Source of the DNA: a bacterium
GTDB taxonomy: Bacteria; Actinomycetota; Acidimicrobiia; Spongiisociales; UBA5794
NCBI GenBank assembly: GCA_024228555.1
Contig: JAAETI010000937.1
Span: 1 to 53,823, forward strand
Length of the DNA stretch: 53,823 nucleotides
Direction: 5' to 3'
The notes under the pieces were generated by a model. It ran no database searches, was not told where the DNA came from, and was given only the letters and a program-made list of their open reading frames with translations. The position numbers were made by a program, and so were the translations under genes. Each line of letters opens with the position of its first letter. Position 1 is the stretch's first letter. Shown one piece after another: positions 35,034 to 42,574 of this stretch.

Positions 35034-35522
35034 TTACGTATTGTGGTCGCTTTGCCCCTCTATGAGCAACTCGACACCGTGGTGCAGTGCGGGACCAACC
35101 ACGTCCAAAGACTCTTGCACTGCTTTCACCGAGCCCGGCAGGTTGATAATCAGCGTCGATCCGGCGATCCCGGAGACACCGCGCGACAGCATCCCGTGCG
35201 GAACCTTGCCAAACGTCGCCGCCCGCATCGCTTCGGCCAAACCGGGGGCTTCTCTGTCGATGACGAGTCGCGACCCTTCCGGGGTGAGGTCGCGGGGCGT
35301 GAAACCGGTCCCGCCTGTTGTGACAATCAGATCGTGGTCAACGATCAGATCTTGGAGTACATCACGGACAGACTCGACACCATCTTCCACAACCACAACT
35401 GCAGCACCTTCGATGCCAAACTCGGCAAGCTTGGCCACAGCGGCCGGCCCGGATCGATCTTCAGCCTCGCCGCGGGAAACCCTGTCACTCACCGTTACAA
35501 CAACGGCCCTCACCGGTTCCAC
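35034..35522 (-). CDS. mogA: MogA/MoaB-type molybdopterin adenylyltransferase
   Basis: A 162-residue protein with the MoCF fold: VVVTVSDRVSRGEAEDRSGP, VVVEDGVESVRDVLQDLI, LIVTTGGTGFTPRDLTPEGS, GMLSRGVSGIAGSTLIINLP and GSVKAVQESLDVV. It adenylylates molybdopterin before metal insertion. The start is a GTG at 35522, overlapping the moaC stop by 13 bases. It is downstream of moeA-moaC, so three molybdenum-cofactor genes are coupled; moaA, moaD and moaE are not in the window. Confidence 0.93.
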   Translation of the reverse strand: MEPVRAVVVTVSDRVSRGEAEDRSGPAAVAKLAEFGIEGAAVVVVEDGVESVRDVLQDLIVDHDLIVTTGGTGFTPRDLTPEGSRLVIDREAPGLAEAMRAATFGKVPHGMLSRGVSGIAGSTLIINLPGSVKAVQESLDVVGPALHHGVELLIEGQSDHNT

Positions 35523-35980
35523 TCCCCCGACTTGCCCCCACTCTTGTGTAGCAACTGAACCGCAGCGATCGCGACGCCTCGGTCGAGACCCTTCACCATG
35601 TCGTAGAGGGCAACTGCGCCAATCGCAGCCGCAGTCATCGCCTCCATCTCTATTCCCGTCTTTGCGGTGGTGCGGGCAGTGACCGTCACAACGGCACCCG
35701 TCTCTGACTCGGCGATCTCGACGTCGACGCCATCGATAGGGATCGGATGACAGAGCGGGACAAGCGAAGCCGTCTGCTTGGCACCCATGATGGCGGCCAC
35801 CCTGGCAACGCCGAGAGCGTCACCCTTGGGAAGGTCGCCCGCAAACAGCCGTTGCCGGACGGCGTCCGACATCACGACGCGAGCCTCGGCCACAGCGACA
35901 CGTTCAGTTGCATCCTTGGCGGCGACGTTCACCATTCGGGCATTTCCCTCGTCATCCAGATGTGTGAATCCATCAGACAT
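35510..35980 (-). CDS. moaC: Cyclic pyranopterin monophosphate synthase MoaC
   Basis: A 156-residue protein of normal MoaC length. Motifs: HLDDEGNARMVNVAAKDATE, PKGDALGVARVAAIMGAKQT, LVPLCHPIPIDGVDVEIA, TARTTAKTGIEMEAMTAAAI and ALYDMVKGLDRGV. It catalyses formation of cPMP from the MoaA product. It overlaps moeA by 8 bases and mogA by 13 bases. The catalytic lysine (MVKGLD) and the LCHPIP loop are intact. Confidence 0.96.
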   Translation of the reverse strand: MSDGFTHLDDEGNARMVNVAAKDATERVAVAEARVVMSDAVRQRLFAGDLPKGDALGVARVAAIMGAKQTASLVPLCHPIPIDGVDVEIAESETGAVVTVTARTTAKTGIEMEAMTAAAIGAVALYDMVKGLDRGVAIAAVQLLHKSGGKSGEWNR

Positions 35981-37211
35981 CAGTCACCTCCGCGGCAGTC
36001 CTCGACTCCGGCATGCGCAACATCTCCAATTCAACCAACGACCCTCTGGCAACTTCGCTCGTGCCAACGGGGATAACGGCCAGGGCATCCGCGGCAGCAA
36101 GCGCAGTCAAGATGTTGGATCCCTGCGCCCCGCTCAAGCTGGCATGCAGATGACCATCGTCACCTGGGGACACAGTCACTCGGAGAAAAACAACCTTCCC
36201 CAGATCGGTCCCAACGTCTTGGTCGAGCACACCGGGCAACCGAGGCCGGAAGACCTGGGTTGCACCCATCATCTGCAACAGGGCCGGACGGAGAAACTGT
36301 TCGTAGGCAACGGCGACCGAGACAGGGTTCCCCGGCAAGCCAAAAAAGGGGGTGTCGCTGAGTCGTCCGAATGCAAACGGTTTGGCCGGCTTCATCGCCA
36401 CCTTCCAGAAGTCAACCGAACCCAGCTCTCCCAGTAGATGCTTGACCAGGTCGTACTCACCCATCGACACGCCGCCACTCGAGACAACGACATCGGCGTT
36501 GGCCGCTGCCGTCGCAAACGTCGCTCTGAGACGGTCGGCGTCGTCACCGATGATCCCGAGATCGACCACCTCTACACCCAGTTCCTCGAGGTTCCCCCGC
36601 AACGTGAACCGGTTTGCGTCGCGGATCTTGCCCGGAGCTAGCTCTGCAGTTTCCGGGGGAACGATCTCATCGCCTGTCGACATGATGGCGACTCGGGGCC
36701 GTCTCCGTACCAAAGGGCTGTGGTACCCGAGCGATGCGCAAATGCCGAGGCGGGCTGCGGTGAGCCGCTCGCCGACATCGAGCACGGTTGTCCCCGATGC
36801 CACATCGTCCCCGGCGGGGCGCACCGATGCACCGACCGGCCACGAGGCCAGGATGGTCACGCTGCTCGGTGCGGGCTCGGTGTCTTCAACGGGAACGACG
36901 GTGTCGGCACCCGCCGGCATCGGGGCCCCTGTCATGATCTTGATCGCGGTTCCTGGGGTGACCAACTTGGTTGGCACACTCCCTGCGGCGACGTCTTCAA
37001 GCACCTCGAGAACCACAGGGGTCGCGGCGACGTCGGATGCCAGCACGGCGTACCCATCCATGGCCGAGTTGGCAAACGGGGGGAGGTCGTGGCGGGCCAC
37101 AATCGGCTCTGCAAGAGCAAGACCGGCGGCATCAACCAGGTCGATGTGCTCGGCGGGAAGCGGTGCAACCGACGCAAGCACCTCACGCTGGGCTTGGGGA
37201 AGAGGCTTCAT
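35973..37211 (-). CDS. moeA: MoeA-type molybdopterin molybdenumtransferase (or gephyrin-like Glp)
   Basis: A 412-residue protein starting at the ATG at 37211 (MKPLPQAQREVLASVAPLPA), which overlaps the plsY stop by 4 bases. Motifs are LPPFANSAMDGYAV, AIKIMTGAPMPAGADTVVPV, LGICASLGYHSPLVRRRPRV, AIMSTGDEIV, LRDANRFTL-like (KIRDANRFTLRGNLEELG), VSSGGVSMGEYDLVKHLL and FFGLPGNPVSVAVAYEQFL. It inserts molybdenum into molybdopterin-AMP. Because a GlpR-like membrane protein is nearby, a cell-division role as in corynebacterial Glp is conceivable. The presence of moaC and mogA in the same operon favours the cofactor role. Confidence 0.95.
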   Translation of the reverse strand: MKPLPQAQREVLASVAPLPAEHIDLVDAAGLALAEPIVARHDLPPFANSAMDGYAVLASDVAATPVVLEVLEDVAAGSVPTKLVTPGTAIKIMTGAPMPAGADTVVPVEDTEPAPSSVTILASWPVGASVRPAGDDVASGTTVLDVGERLTAARLGICASLGYHSPLVRRRPRVAIMSTGDEIVPPETAELAPGKIRDANRFTLRGNLEELGVEVVDLGIIGDDADRLRATFATAAANADVVVSSGGVSMGEYDLVKHLLGELGSVDFWKVAMKPAKPFAFGRLSDTPFFGLPGNPVSVAVAYEQFLRPALLQMMGATQVFRPRLPGVLDQDVGTDLGKVVFLRVTVSPGDDGHLHASLSGAQGSNILTALAAADALAVIPVGTSEVARGSLVELEMLRMPESRTAAEVTDV

Positions 37212-37822
37212 TGGGTCTCCACCGTCTGTTCGCGGCCACTGACCAACCTCTTGATGTTGCCGGAATGGCGGGCGATGACCACCGCCGCGGTTAACCCGGC
37301 TGCCACCAGCGGCCAGCCCGCCCAACCAAATAGCGCATAACCGGGTACGTACACTGCCATCGCACCAAGCGACGCTATCGACGCTGTCTTGGTTGCAGCG
37401 ACGGTCCCGCCCCATCCGATGACCAGGATGAGCCCAAACCATGGTTCGAGGTACAACACCGCACCAATGGCCGTGGCGACGCCGCGGCCGCCTTTGAAGC
37501 TATGCCAGATCGGAAACACATGCCCAATAACGGCAAATAGGGCACACCAGAAGCCAACCGTAGGACTGACCATCCATGATCCGATCAGCGCGGCAAGAAG
37601 ACCCTTGATCGCATCGCCAAGCATTACCGCAGCTCCGACCTTCTTCCCCATGGTGCGCATCACATTCGACGCCCCTGGGTTACCGCTGCCTTGGTCATAG
37701 ATGTTGACCCCCAGTAGACGGGGGATGATTACTCCGGTGTCGATACTGCCAAGGAGATATGCGATGGCGAGGGCTATTGAAGTTTCCACTGGCGGCAAGT
37801 CTAGGAGAACAAGAATTGTCAA
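37208..37822 (-). CDS. plsY: Acyl-phosphate:glycerol-3-phosphate acyltransferase
   Basis: A 204-residue multi-pass membrane protein. The conserved motifs are IAYLLGSIDTGVIIPRLLG, GSGNPGASNVMRTMGKK, GDAIKGLLAALIGSW, GHVFPIWHSFKGGRGVATAI and a final IARHSGNIKRLVSG. It makes lysophosphatidate from acyl-phosphate and glycerol-3-phosphate, the first step of phospholipid synthesis. Its stop overlaps the moeA start. The region upstream, 37823-38161, is intergenic and carries a divergent promoter. Confidence 0.95.
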   Translation of the reverse strand: MTILVLLDLPPVETSIALAIAYLLGSIDTGVIIPRLLGVNIYDQGSGNPGASNVMRTMGKKVGAAVMLGDAIKGLLAALIGSWMVSPTVGFWCALFAVIGHVFPIWHSFKGGRGVATAIGAVLYLEPWFGLILVIGWGGTVAATKTASIASLGAMAVYVPGYALFGWAGWPLVAAGLTAAVVIARHSGNIKRLVSGREQTVETQ

Positions 37823-37856
37823 CCGGTCGCCACGGATCGCGTGTAGTAATAAGTCG

Positions 37857-37885
37857 TTGGCTACGGAGAGCGCGCAGCGTAGACT
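37857..37885 (+). promoter_or_regulatory. Sigma-70-type promoter in the plsY upstream region
   Basis: TTGGCT (37857-37862), 17 bases, TAGACT (37880-37885). Transcription would start near 37892, on the plus strand, away from plsY, with no annotated gene for the next 260 bp. See the candidate small RNA. Confidence 0.6.
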
Positions 37886-37891
37886 GAAACG

Positions 37892-38125
37892 GATGAGCGG
37901 TTTTTGCTCGGGCCAAATTACGAGGAGGCAATGCGTCCATGGTCGGTTCGTGCCTGAGTTTCCAGCCTCGCCCTATAGGAGTCACCCCAGCCCTACCCTG
38001 AATCGCGCTTCATATCAATAGGTTCCCTCCCCGTGTGCCGATCGTAAGTCCCCCACCATTCCCCCTGCTTGCGTGAGGCTCCCTCCCTCTTCGGAGGGGG
38101 GGAACACGGGGAGGGTCTTTATTTC
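37892..38125 (+). ncRNA. Candidate small RNA or leader with short ORF (unproven)
   Basis: A promoter-to-hairpin unit: after the promoter come a GAGC/GCTC hairpin (37895-37909), a GAGGAGG site (37922-37928) and a 20-codon ORF (37939-38001, MVGSCLSFQPRPIGVTPALP) or an 8-codon alternative at 37931, then the inverted repeat at 38025-38115 and TCTTTATTT. It could be an independent sRNA, a leader peptide or an attenuator for the SAF-domain gene. I recognise no known RNA family. The rest of the plsY upstream region (37823-37856) holds nothing else that I can see. Confidence 0.3.
38025..38115. repeat. Long inverted repeat with UUCG-tetraloop hairpin inside
   Basis: Outer arms CCCTCCCCGTGT (38025-38036) and ACACGGGGAGGG (38104-38115) are perfect 12-bp complements 67 bp apart. 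Inside, CCTCCCTC-TTCG-GAGGGGGG (38082-38101) forms a stable cUUCGg hairpin. The plus-strand RNA would end in TCTTTATTT (38116-38124), like a terminator. The minus-strand RNA would form the same outer stem. Confidence 0.6.
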
Positions 38126-38161
38126 GGTCCCCCCACCAGATACCTTCGCCTTGTGTTCTGG

Positions 38162-38686
38162 ATGCGTCGCCCCCCGTATTTGCGCTGGCTTGTTGCCGGA
38201 GCCGTGCTGCTGACGGGTCTTGCGTTTGAGAGTCGTGGCGCATCGACGGTCCTGTACCCGTTCGCAGATACGCCCATTCCGGCTGGGGCCACGGCCGAGG
38301 GCACCATCGTTTGGCGAGAGATCCCTTCGCAAATGCTGCCAGAGTGGACCGGTGACGTCGCTGGAATCGTTCGCACCGATATCGCAGCCAACGACCCGAT
38401 TCTGCCCTCCCAGATCGGCGAACTCTTGGCCCCATCCGATTGGTGGGCGGTGGCGTTGCCGCTACCTGCGCCGGTGACTGCCGGGACCCACATCCGGGTG
38501 GTGCTTGCCGATAACACCGTCGTCGAAGGAATCGCACTCGAAGGAGCCAACGACACAGGATTCGAGTTGGTCGGCACCGTTGCATTTGCAGCGTCTCATG
38601 CGCCGCTGGTTGCACAGGCTGCCTCCAATGACGCATTAGTCGTCATGATCGCCGCTGATACCCCCGTGGCGACACCTGACGGTTAG
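38162..38686 (+). CDS. SAF-domain secreted protein (CpaB/RcpC-like)
   Basis: A 174-residue protein starting at the ATG at 38162 (MRRPPYLRWLVAGAVLLTGL) or at the GTG at 38153. One N-terminal membrane helix is followed by an SAF-like beta domain (YPFADTPIPAGATAEGTIVW, AGIVRTDIAANDPILPSQIG). SAF proteins of this type occur with type IV pilus and Flp systems, but no pilus genes are in the window. TACCTT at 38141-38146 is a possible -10; transcription would begin at about the GTG. The uppP gene starts 11 bp downstream, so both may be co-transcribed. Confidence 0.75.
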   Translation: MRRPPYLRWLVAGAVLLTGLAFESRGASTVLYPFADTPIPAGATAEGTIVWREIPSQMLPEWTGDVAGIVRTDIAANDPILPSQIGELLAPSDWWAVALPLPAPVTAGTHIRVVLADNTVVEGIALEGANDTGFELVGTVAFAASHAPLVAQAASNDALVVMIAADTPVATPDG

Positions 38687-38697
38687 GGTATCGCCCC

Positions 38698-39456
38698 ATG
38701 CTTGAAGCAGCTTTCTGGGGCCTAATCCAGGGCCTTACCGAATTCCTCCCTATCTCGTCCAGCGGTCACTTGGTGTTGGTTCCTGCCCTCCTCGGCCAGG
38801 AACCTCCCGATCTCGCCACGTCCGCCATGCTTCATATGGGGACTTTGCTAGCGGTGCTGATCTACTTCCGGCGTGAGGTGGTTGAGGTAGTGACCTTTAC
38901 GGACAAGGGACGGCGTCTGCTGCTCCTGCTGCTCGTCGGCACGATTCCGGCCGCAGTCCTGGGTCTCACGTTCGAGTCTCAAGTCGAATGGCTGAACGAG
39001 CGACCCCGCGGCATCGCAATCGCCCTATTCCTCACCGGAGTTGTGCTGTTCGCCACTCGCTGGATCCAGCGCGGTACCCGCACCGCCGAAGAAGCGACCT
39101 TCAAGGACACCATCATCATCGGTCTTGGACAGGCGCTTGCTCTGATTCCGGGAGTATCCCGATCGGGGTCAACCATAAGCACCGGGCTGCTGCGCGGGTT
39201 TACCGATGATGAGGCAGCCCGCTACTCGTTCCTCCTGGGCATACCAGCGATCGCCGGTGCCGGTGTCTTTGAGGGCAAAGACCTTCTGGACTCCGGCAGC
39301 ACGGTCGGAGCCGAGATCCTCGTCGGCGTTGCAGTCGCCGCCATCTCGGGATATCTCGCTATCGCTTTCCTGCTCCGTCTGATCGGCAGAACCGGACTAT
39401 CGCCATTTGGTCTTTACTGCATGGCCGCGGGAACGATTGCCTTTATCATTCTCTAG
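38698..39456 (+). CDS. uppP: Undecaprenyl-diphosphatase UppP
   Basis: A 252-residue, multi-pass membrane enzyme that recycles the undecaprenyl carrier of cell-wall synthesis. Motifs: FWGLIQGLTEFLPISSSGHL, MLHMGTLLAVLIYFRREVVE, ALALIPGVSRSGSTISTGLL and the C-terminal FLLRLIGRTGLSPFGLYCMA. The E-x2-P-x-S-S-S-G-H and P-G-x-S-R-S-G motifs are both complete. It sits 11 bp after the SAF-domain gene. Confidence 0.97.
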   Translation: MLEAAFWGLIQGLTEFLPISSSGHLVLVPALLGQEPPDLATSAMLHMGTLLAVLIYFRREVVEVVTFTDKGRRLLLLLLVGTIPAAVLGLTFESQVEWLNERPRGIAIALFLTGVVLFATRWIQRGTRTAEEATFKDTIIIGLGQALALIPGVSRSGSTISTGLLRGFTDDEAARYSFLLGIPAIAGAGVFEGKDLLDSGSTVGAEILVGVAVAAISGYLAIAFLLRLIGRTGLSPFGLYCMAAGTIAFIIL

Positions 39457-39527
39457 GCACAATTACGGAATAATTCACACTCTGGCGCCGGTTGTGGCCA
39501 AAGCAACGATCCGAGGAACAACGACAG

Positions 39528-39959
39528 ATGGCCGTCTTTTCACGCAAACCCAAAGCCCAGAAGCTGCAGACGCTCAACGAGCTCGACCCTCTGCTCAAGT
39601 CCGGGAAGCCTGTCCTCCTCGATTTCATGCAGATTGGCTGCGCACCGTGCCAGGTGATGGATGGAATCGTGAACGAACTCGCCCGCGAGTACGGCGAATC
39701 GGCCCACATTGTCAAGGTCGACGTCGCCAAGGTCCCCGGGGCGGCGCAGGCCTTCGCCGTCCGCTCCACACCGACCTTCGTATTGCTCGGCACCGCCCCC
39801 GCAAAGAAGTCAAAGAAGGCAAGACAGCGTGCGGCTCAGGACGGTGGCCAACCCCGCAACAAGAGCAAGAAGATAACCCCACGCTGGCGCACCACCGGTC
39901 TCGTGAAGAAAGACGCCCTCCGTCGGGTCCTAGAAAGCAACGGCGCGTCCAGGGTCTAG
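39528..39959 (+). CDS. Thioredoxin-like protein with basic insertion
   Basis: A 143-residue protein starting at the ATG at 39528 (MAVFSRKPKAQKLQTLNELD) after AGGAACA. The thioredoxin fold has the redox pair CAPC in LLDFMQIGCAPCQVMDGIVN and a VRSTPTFVLLG cis-Pro loop. After that comes a very basic linker (APAKKSKKARQRAAQDGG) and a short C-terminal piece (LVKKDALRRVLESNG). It is cytoplasmic. The CAPC pair is reducing in type. It lies 71 bp after uppP and is convergent with the 3-hydroxyacyl-CoA dehydrogenase gene. Confidence 0.85.
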   Translation: MAVFSRKPKAQKLQTLNELDPLLKSGKPVLLDFMQIGCAPCQVMDGIVNELAREYGESAHIVKVDVAKVPGAAQAFAVRSTPTFVLLGTAPAKKSKKARQRAAQDGGQPRNKSKKITPRWRTTGLVKKDALRRVLESNGASRV

Positions 39960-40072
39960 GGGAAGCGCTCGCGACCGCAGGTCGTACGATCGGGGGAAGA
40001 GCGCAACCCGACCCGTGCTCAACGTCTTCCCCCTCAGGGTCCAGTCGTCCCCTGTCGGGAACACCTGGCCCC

Positions 40073-40093
40073 GCTCTCCCACGAGGGGAGAGC
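40073..40093. terminator. Hairpin between converging genes
   Basis: GCTCTCCC (40073-40080), loop ACGAG, GGGAGAGC (40086-40093), perfect 8-bp stem, no long T-tract. It lies between the thioredoxin gene end (39959) and the hbd-like gene end (40122); the 160 bp between them contain no gene. Confidence 0.5.
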
Positions 40094-40121
40094 TAGAAGA
40101 CACAAGCCCCGAAGGCATCCT

Positions 40122-40979
40122 CTAGCCGTAGTCGTAGAAGCCTTTGCCGGTTTTGCGGCCGAGCATGCCGGCTTCGACCATTCGTTTTAGCAGCGGTGGG
40201 GCCGAGTAGCGGGCTTCACCGTATTCCGCTTGGAGAGACTCGGCGACCGCAAGCATGGTGTCGTTGCCGATCAGATCGGCCAATGCCAGGGGGCCCATCG
40301 GGTAGTTGGCGCCGTTGACCATGGCTGCATCGATGTCCTCTCTTGTGGCAAAGCCAGACTCGTACATACGGATCGCCTCAAAGATGTAGGGGCACAGCAG
40401 CATGTTGACGATGAACCCGGCGCGGTCCTTGGTATGGACCACCACTTTGCCAAGAACATCTGCCGCAAAGGAGGCAGCCCGGTCTGCGGTGTCATCGGTG
40501 GTGGTGACACTGTGCACGATCTCGACGAGAGGCATCACCGTCGCAGGGTTGAAGAAGTGCATGCCAACGACCGAGCCGGGACGGCTTGTCGCCTGGCCGA
40601 TCCGGGTGAGTGGGATCGACGACGTGTTCGAGGCCAGGATTGCACTGGTGTCGGTGACGATCTTATCGAGGCTGTCGAAGAGTTCTGCCTTGATTGCCTC
40701 GTTCTCTACGACGGCTTCGATCACAAGCTGGCGATCCGCAAGCAACGCTAGATCTGACTCGAACCGCATCCGCCCCAGCGCCGCGTCGCGATCGTCGGCA
40801 TCCAGCTTGCCCCTCTCTACCGCCTTGCCGAGCGATTTCTCCACCCGTGCCCGGCTGGCCGCGGCCAACTCCGCGGTGACCTCGTGGACAATGACGTCCA
40901 CACCTGCCTTGGCGCAAACTTCAGCGATACCGGCCCCCATCTGGCCACCGCCAACAACACCTACACGTGCAATGCTCAT
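40122..40979 (-). CDS. 3-hydroxybutyryl-CoA dehydrogenase family
   Basis: A 285-residue NAD(P)-dependent dehydrogenase of fatty-acid or butyrate metabolism, starting at the ATG at 40979 with AAGGGGT upstream. The Rossmann loop is [20 protein letters not shown], then [40 protein letters not shown] with catalytic histidine, and [20 protein letters not shown]. It ends with [14 protein letters not shown]. The HAD hydrolase gene ends 17 bp upstream. Substrate chain length cannot be told. Confidence 0.93.
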   Translation of the reverse strand: MSIARVGVVGGGQMGAGIAEVCAKAGVDVIVHEVTAELAAASRARVEKSLGKAVERGKLDADDRDAALGRMRFESDLALLADRQLVIEAVVENEAIKAELFDSLDKIVTDTSAILASNTSSIPLTRIGQATSRPGSVVGMHFFNPATVMPLVEIVHSVTTTDDTADRAASFAADVLGKVVVHTKDRAGFIVNMLLCPYIFEAIRMYESGFATREDIDAAMVNGANYPMGPLALADLIGNDTMLAVAESLQAEYGEARYSAPPLLKRMVEAGMLGRKTGKGFYDYG

Positions 40980-40996
40980 CGCTACCCCTTTGGGCT

Positions 40997-41947
40997 CTAA
41001 ACGTGGCCTGGAGGATTCTTGATCGCTGCCAGTGCTTGTCTCCGGTTCTCGACGATCTCGTAGGCAATCTGATCGAGGCTGTCCATTAGCCACAGGTGGG
41101 CGGCCTTGCCCGGCCGATAGTCGGCTTCAGCCATCCCTTGGATACGGCCTTGCTCTTGGAGCTGCTTCACCTGCTTGTGGTTGTTGCGGGGTTCGAGGTT
41201 GTAGACACCCAGCGTCTTGCCACCGGCTCTGTTGAGAATCGAGAACATCGGCACGTCGCTTGGTCCGTCTGCGATGTAGACCATGTTGCGCAACGGCACC
41301 CGACGTTGCTCCTCGGACATGAGCGCGTTCACATCGACGGAGGCGTTGATGTTGACGCCTTTGTTGATCTCGAACAGGGCCCGCGTTTTCGATGTGTGTC
41401 CGATGTAGTCCGACAGATACTTGATCGGGCCGTTCTTGTCGGCAACGGGTAGCTGGTCGAGGAACCCTGCCGGTGGGGTACTTTCGACGAAGCTGTTCGC
41501 CCAGATGCCATCCATGTGGGGGGCAATGGCCGACCCTTCGATCATGGGTCGGATCCCTGTCGAGACAACAAAGTGCTCGACGGTGATGTCCTCCTTGGCG
41601 AAGTCAGGATTGTCGAGAACGTGCTGCCGAGATTCCTCAAAGAATTCGGGGATACCAGGACAGAACTCGAGCTTGGCCCCAAGCTCACGCAGCTTGGCGT
41701 TGCTGAGACCTTTGAAGACACCCGAGTCGACGTAGCTGAGGATGTGGATCAGGTAGGCAAGTCCCCGTCCCATGATCTCGCCATTTGCCTTGTGATACTC
41801 GACGAGGCCATCGACTTCCCGCCAAAACGCTGCCTCGTCGACGCCGTATTCGGCGAAGATCGGCCATTGCATATTGTCCGGAATCAGCGTTCGGTCGAAG
41901 TCCCAGATGAACGCGATAACGGTTTGTGTGTGCAGAGGTACTGGCAT
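40997..41947 (-). CDS. HAD-superfamily hydrolase
   Basis: A 316-residue protein. The HAD motif I is [15 protein letters not shown] with two aspartates, then motif II in [15 protein letters not shown] and motif III/IV in [20 protein letters not shown], where G-P-S-D supplies the metal aspartate. The HAD core is intact, with a long C1 cap (about residues 25-125). Substrate unknown. It is 17 bp upstream of the hbd-like gene on the same strand, so probably co-transcribed. Confidence 0.88.
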   Translation of the reverse strand: MPVPLHTQTVIAFIWDFDRTLIPDNMQWPIFAEYGVDEAAFWREVDGLVEYHKANGEIMGRGLAYLIHILSYVDSGVFKGLSNAKLRELGAKLEFCPGIPEFFEESRQHVLDNPDFAKEDITVEHFVVSTGIRPMIEGSAIAPHMDGIWANSFVESTPPAGFLDQLPVADKNGPIKYLSDYIGHTSKTRALFEINKGVNINASVDVNALMSEEQRRVPLRNMVYIADGPSDVPMFSILNRAGGKTLGVYNLEPRNNHKQVKQLQEQGRIQGMAEADYRPGKAAHLWLMDSLDQIAYEIVENRRQALAAIKNPPGHV

Positions 41948-42012
41948 GGGTCACGCCAGAGTAGTGGGGTCAGCGCCCATGGATGTATCGCCGTCGGATC
42001 GACAGTCGACCG

Positions 42013-42402
42013 CTACGGACGCTCGAATGACCCGAAGCTGATACCCGAGGCGTCCTCCCACCAGGCCTGGAGCCGACACGGGATACCCCGCAGTGCGGTG
42101 TGAGCTTCACCCATCCGCGCTGCCGGCACGACCACGGTCGTCCGCCATCCTTGGTCGGCAAGCGACCAAAGTGCCGGGCTTACCTGGGCACACAGCACGG
42201 TCTCATCAACCATGATTTCTGCGATACGGCTCTCACCGGCGGCCACGACCGAAAGTCGCGCCACATCGGCGGCAATTTCCCGATCGACCATGTCACTGAG
42301 CGGAACATGGATTGCCTGCTCCAGATGTGCTCTGTAGATGGCCAACGACCGATCGACTACCCGATCGGTGCCTATCAAACTGACTTGTACCGCCATAGCC
42401 AT
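42013..42402 (-). CDS. Hypothetical protein under a tandem-operator promoter
   Basis: A 129-residue protein starting at the ATG at 42402 (MAMAVQVSLIGTDRVVDRSL). Upstream AAGGGG is a possible ribosome-binding site. I recognise no domain; the stretches YRAHLEQAIHVPLSDMVDRE and GWRTTVVVPAARMGEAHTAL suggest a mixed alpha-beta fold. The C-terminus reads AWWEDASGISFGSFERP. A clear promoter at 42474-42502 with two dyads over and after its -10 implies tight control. The gene is divergent from the P-type ATPase. Confidence 0.7.
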   Translation of the reverse strand: MAMAVQVSLIGTDRVVDRSLAIYRAHLEQAIHVPLSDMVDREIAADVARLSVVAAGESRIAEIMVDETVLCAQVSPALWSLADQGWRTTVVVPAARMGEAHTALRGIPCRLQAWWEDASGISFGSFERP

Positions 42403-42442
42403 AAGTGGCTGCCCCTTGCTCCTGGTCCAGCGCCTTGCAGAA

Positions 42443-42482
42443 GTTACAAGGATGTAGTTTGGGAAGTTACAGCATTGTAGTT
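42443..42482. promoter_or_regulatory. Tandem TACA-N4-TGTA dyads, 23 bp apart
   Basis: GTTACAAGGATGTAGTT (42443-42459) and GTTACAGCATTGTAGTT (42466-42482) are near-identical 17-mers whose centres are 23 bp apart, about two helical turns. Each contains TACA-N4-TGTA. The second covers the -10 of the minus-strand promoter and the first lies just after its start site, as expected for a repressor. The half-sites resemble those of BlaI/CopY-type repressors (TACA-N2-TGTA), but the spacer is longer. No regulator gene is next to it. Confidence 0.7.
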
Positions 42483-42502
42483 CATCCGCCACTATCCGTA
42501 AA
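42474..42502 (-). promoter_or_regulatory. Promoter of the hypothetical gene at 42.0-42.4 kb
   Basis: On the minus strand TTTACG (42497-42502), 17 bases, TACAAT (42474-42479). The start of transcription would be near 42467, inside the tandem dyads. The plus-strand P-type ATPase gene has its own -10 (TAATCT, 42563-42568) almost at its ATG. Confidence 0.65.
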
Positions 42503-42574
42503 CTAGTTTCTCTTGGCACTTGATCGCCCCCCCTGCTGAGCTGCGGAGCAACCCTTTGGCTGTAATCTCTCGCT

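Noticed and set aside
38025-38115. Possible SRP, 6S or RNase P RNA
   Set aside because: The conserved GGAAG/GCAG core of SRP RNA and the 6S or RNase P motifs are absent; only an inverted repeat is present.
38010-38636. 208-codon minus-strand frame opposite the SAF-domain gene
   Set aside because: A shadow that includes the inverted repeat; no ribosome-binding site or domain.
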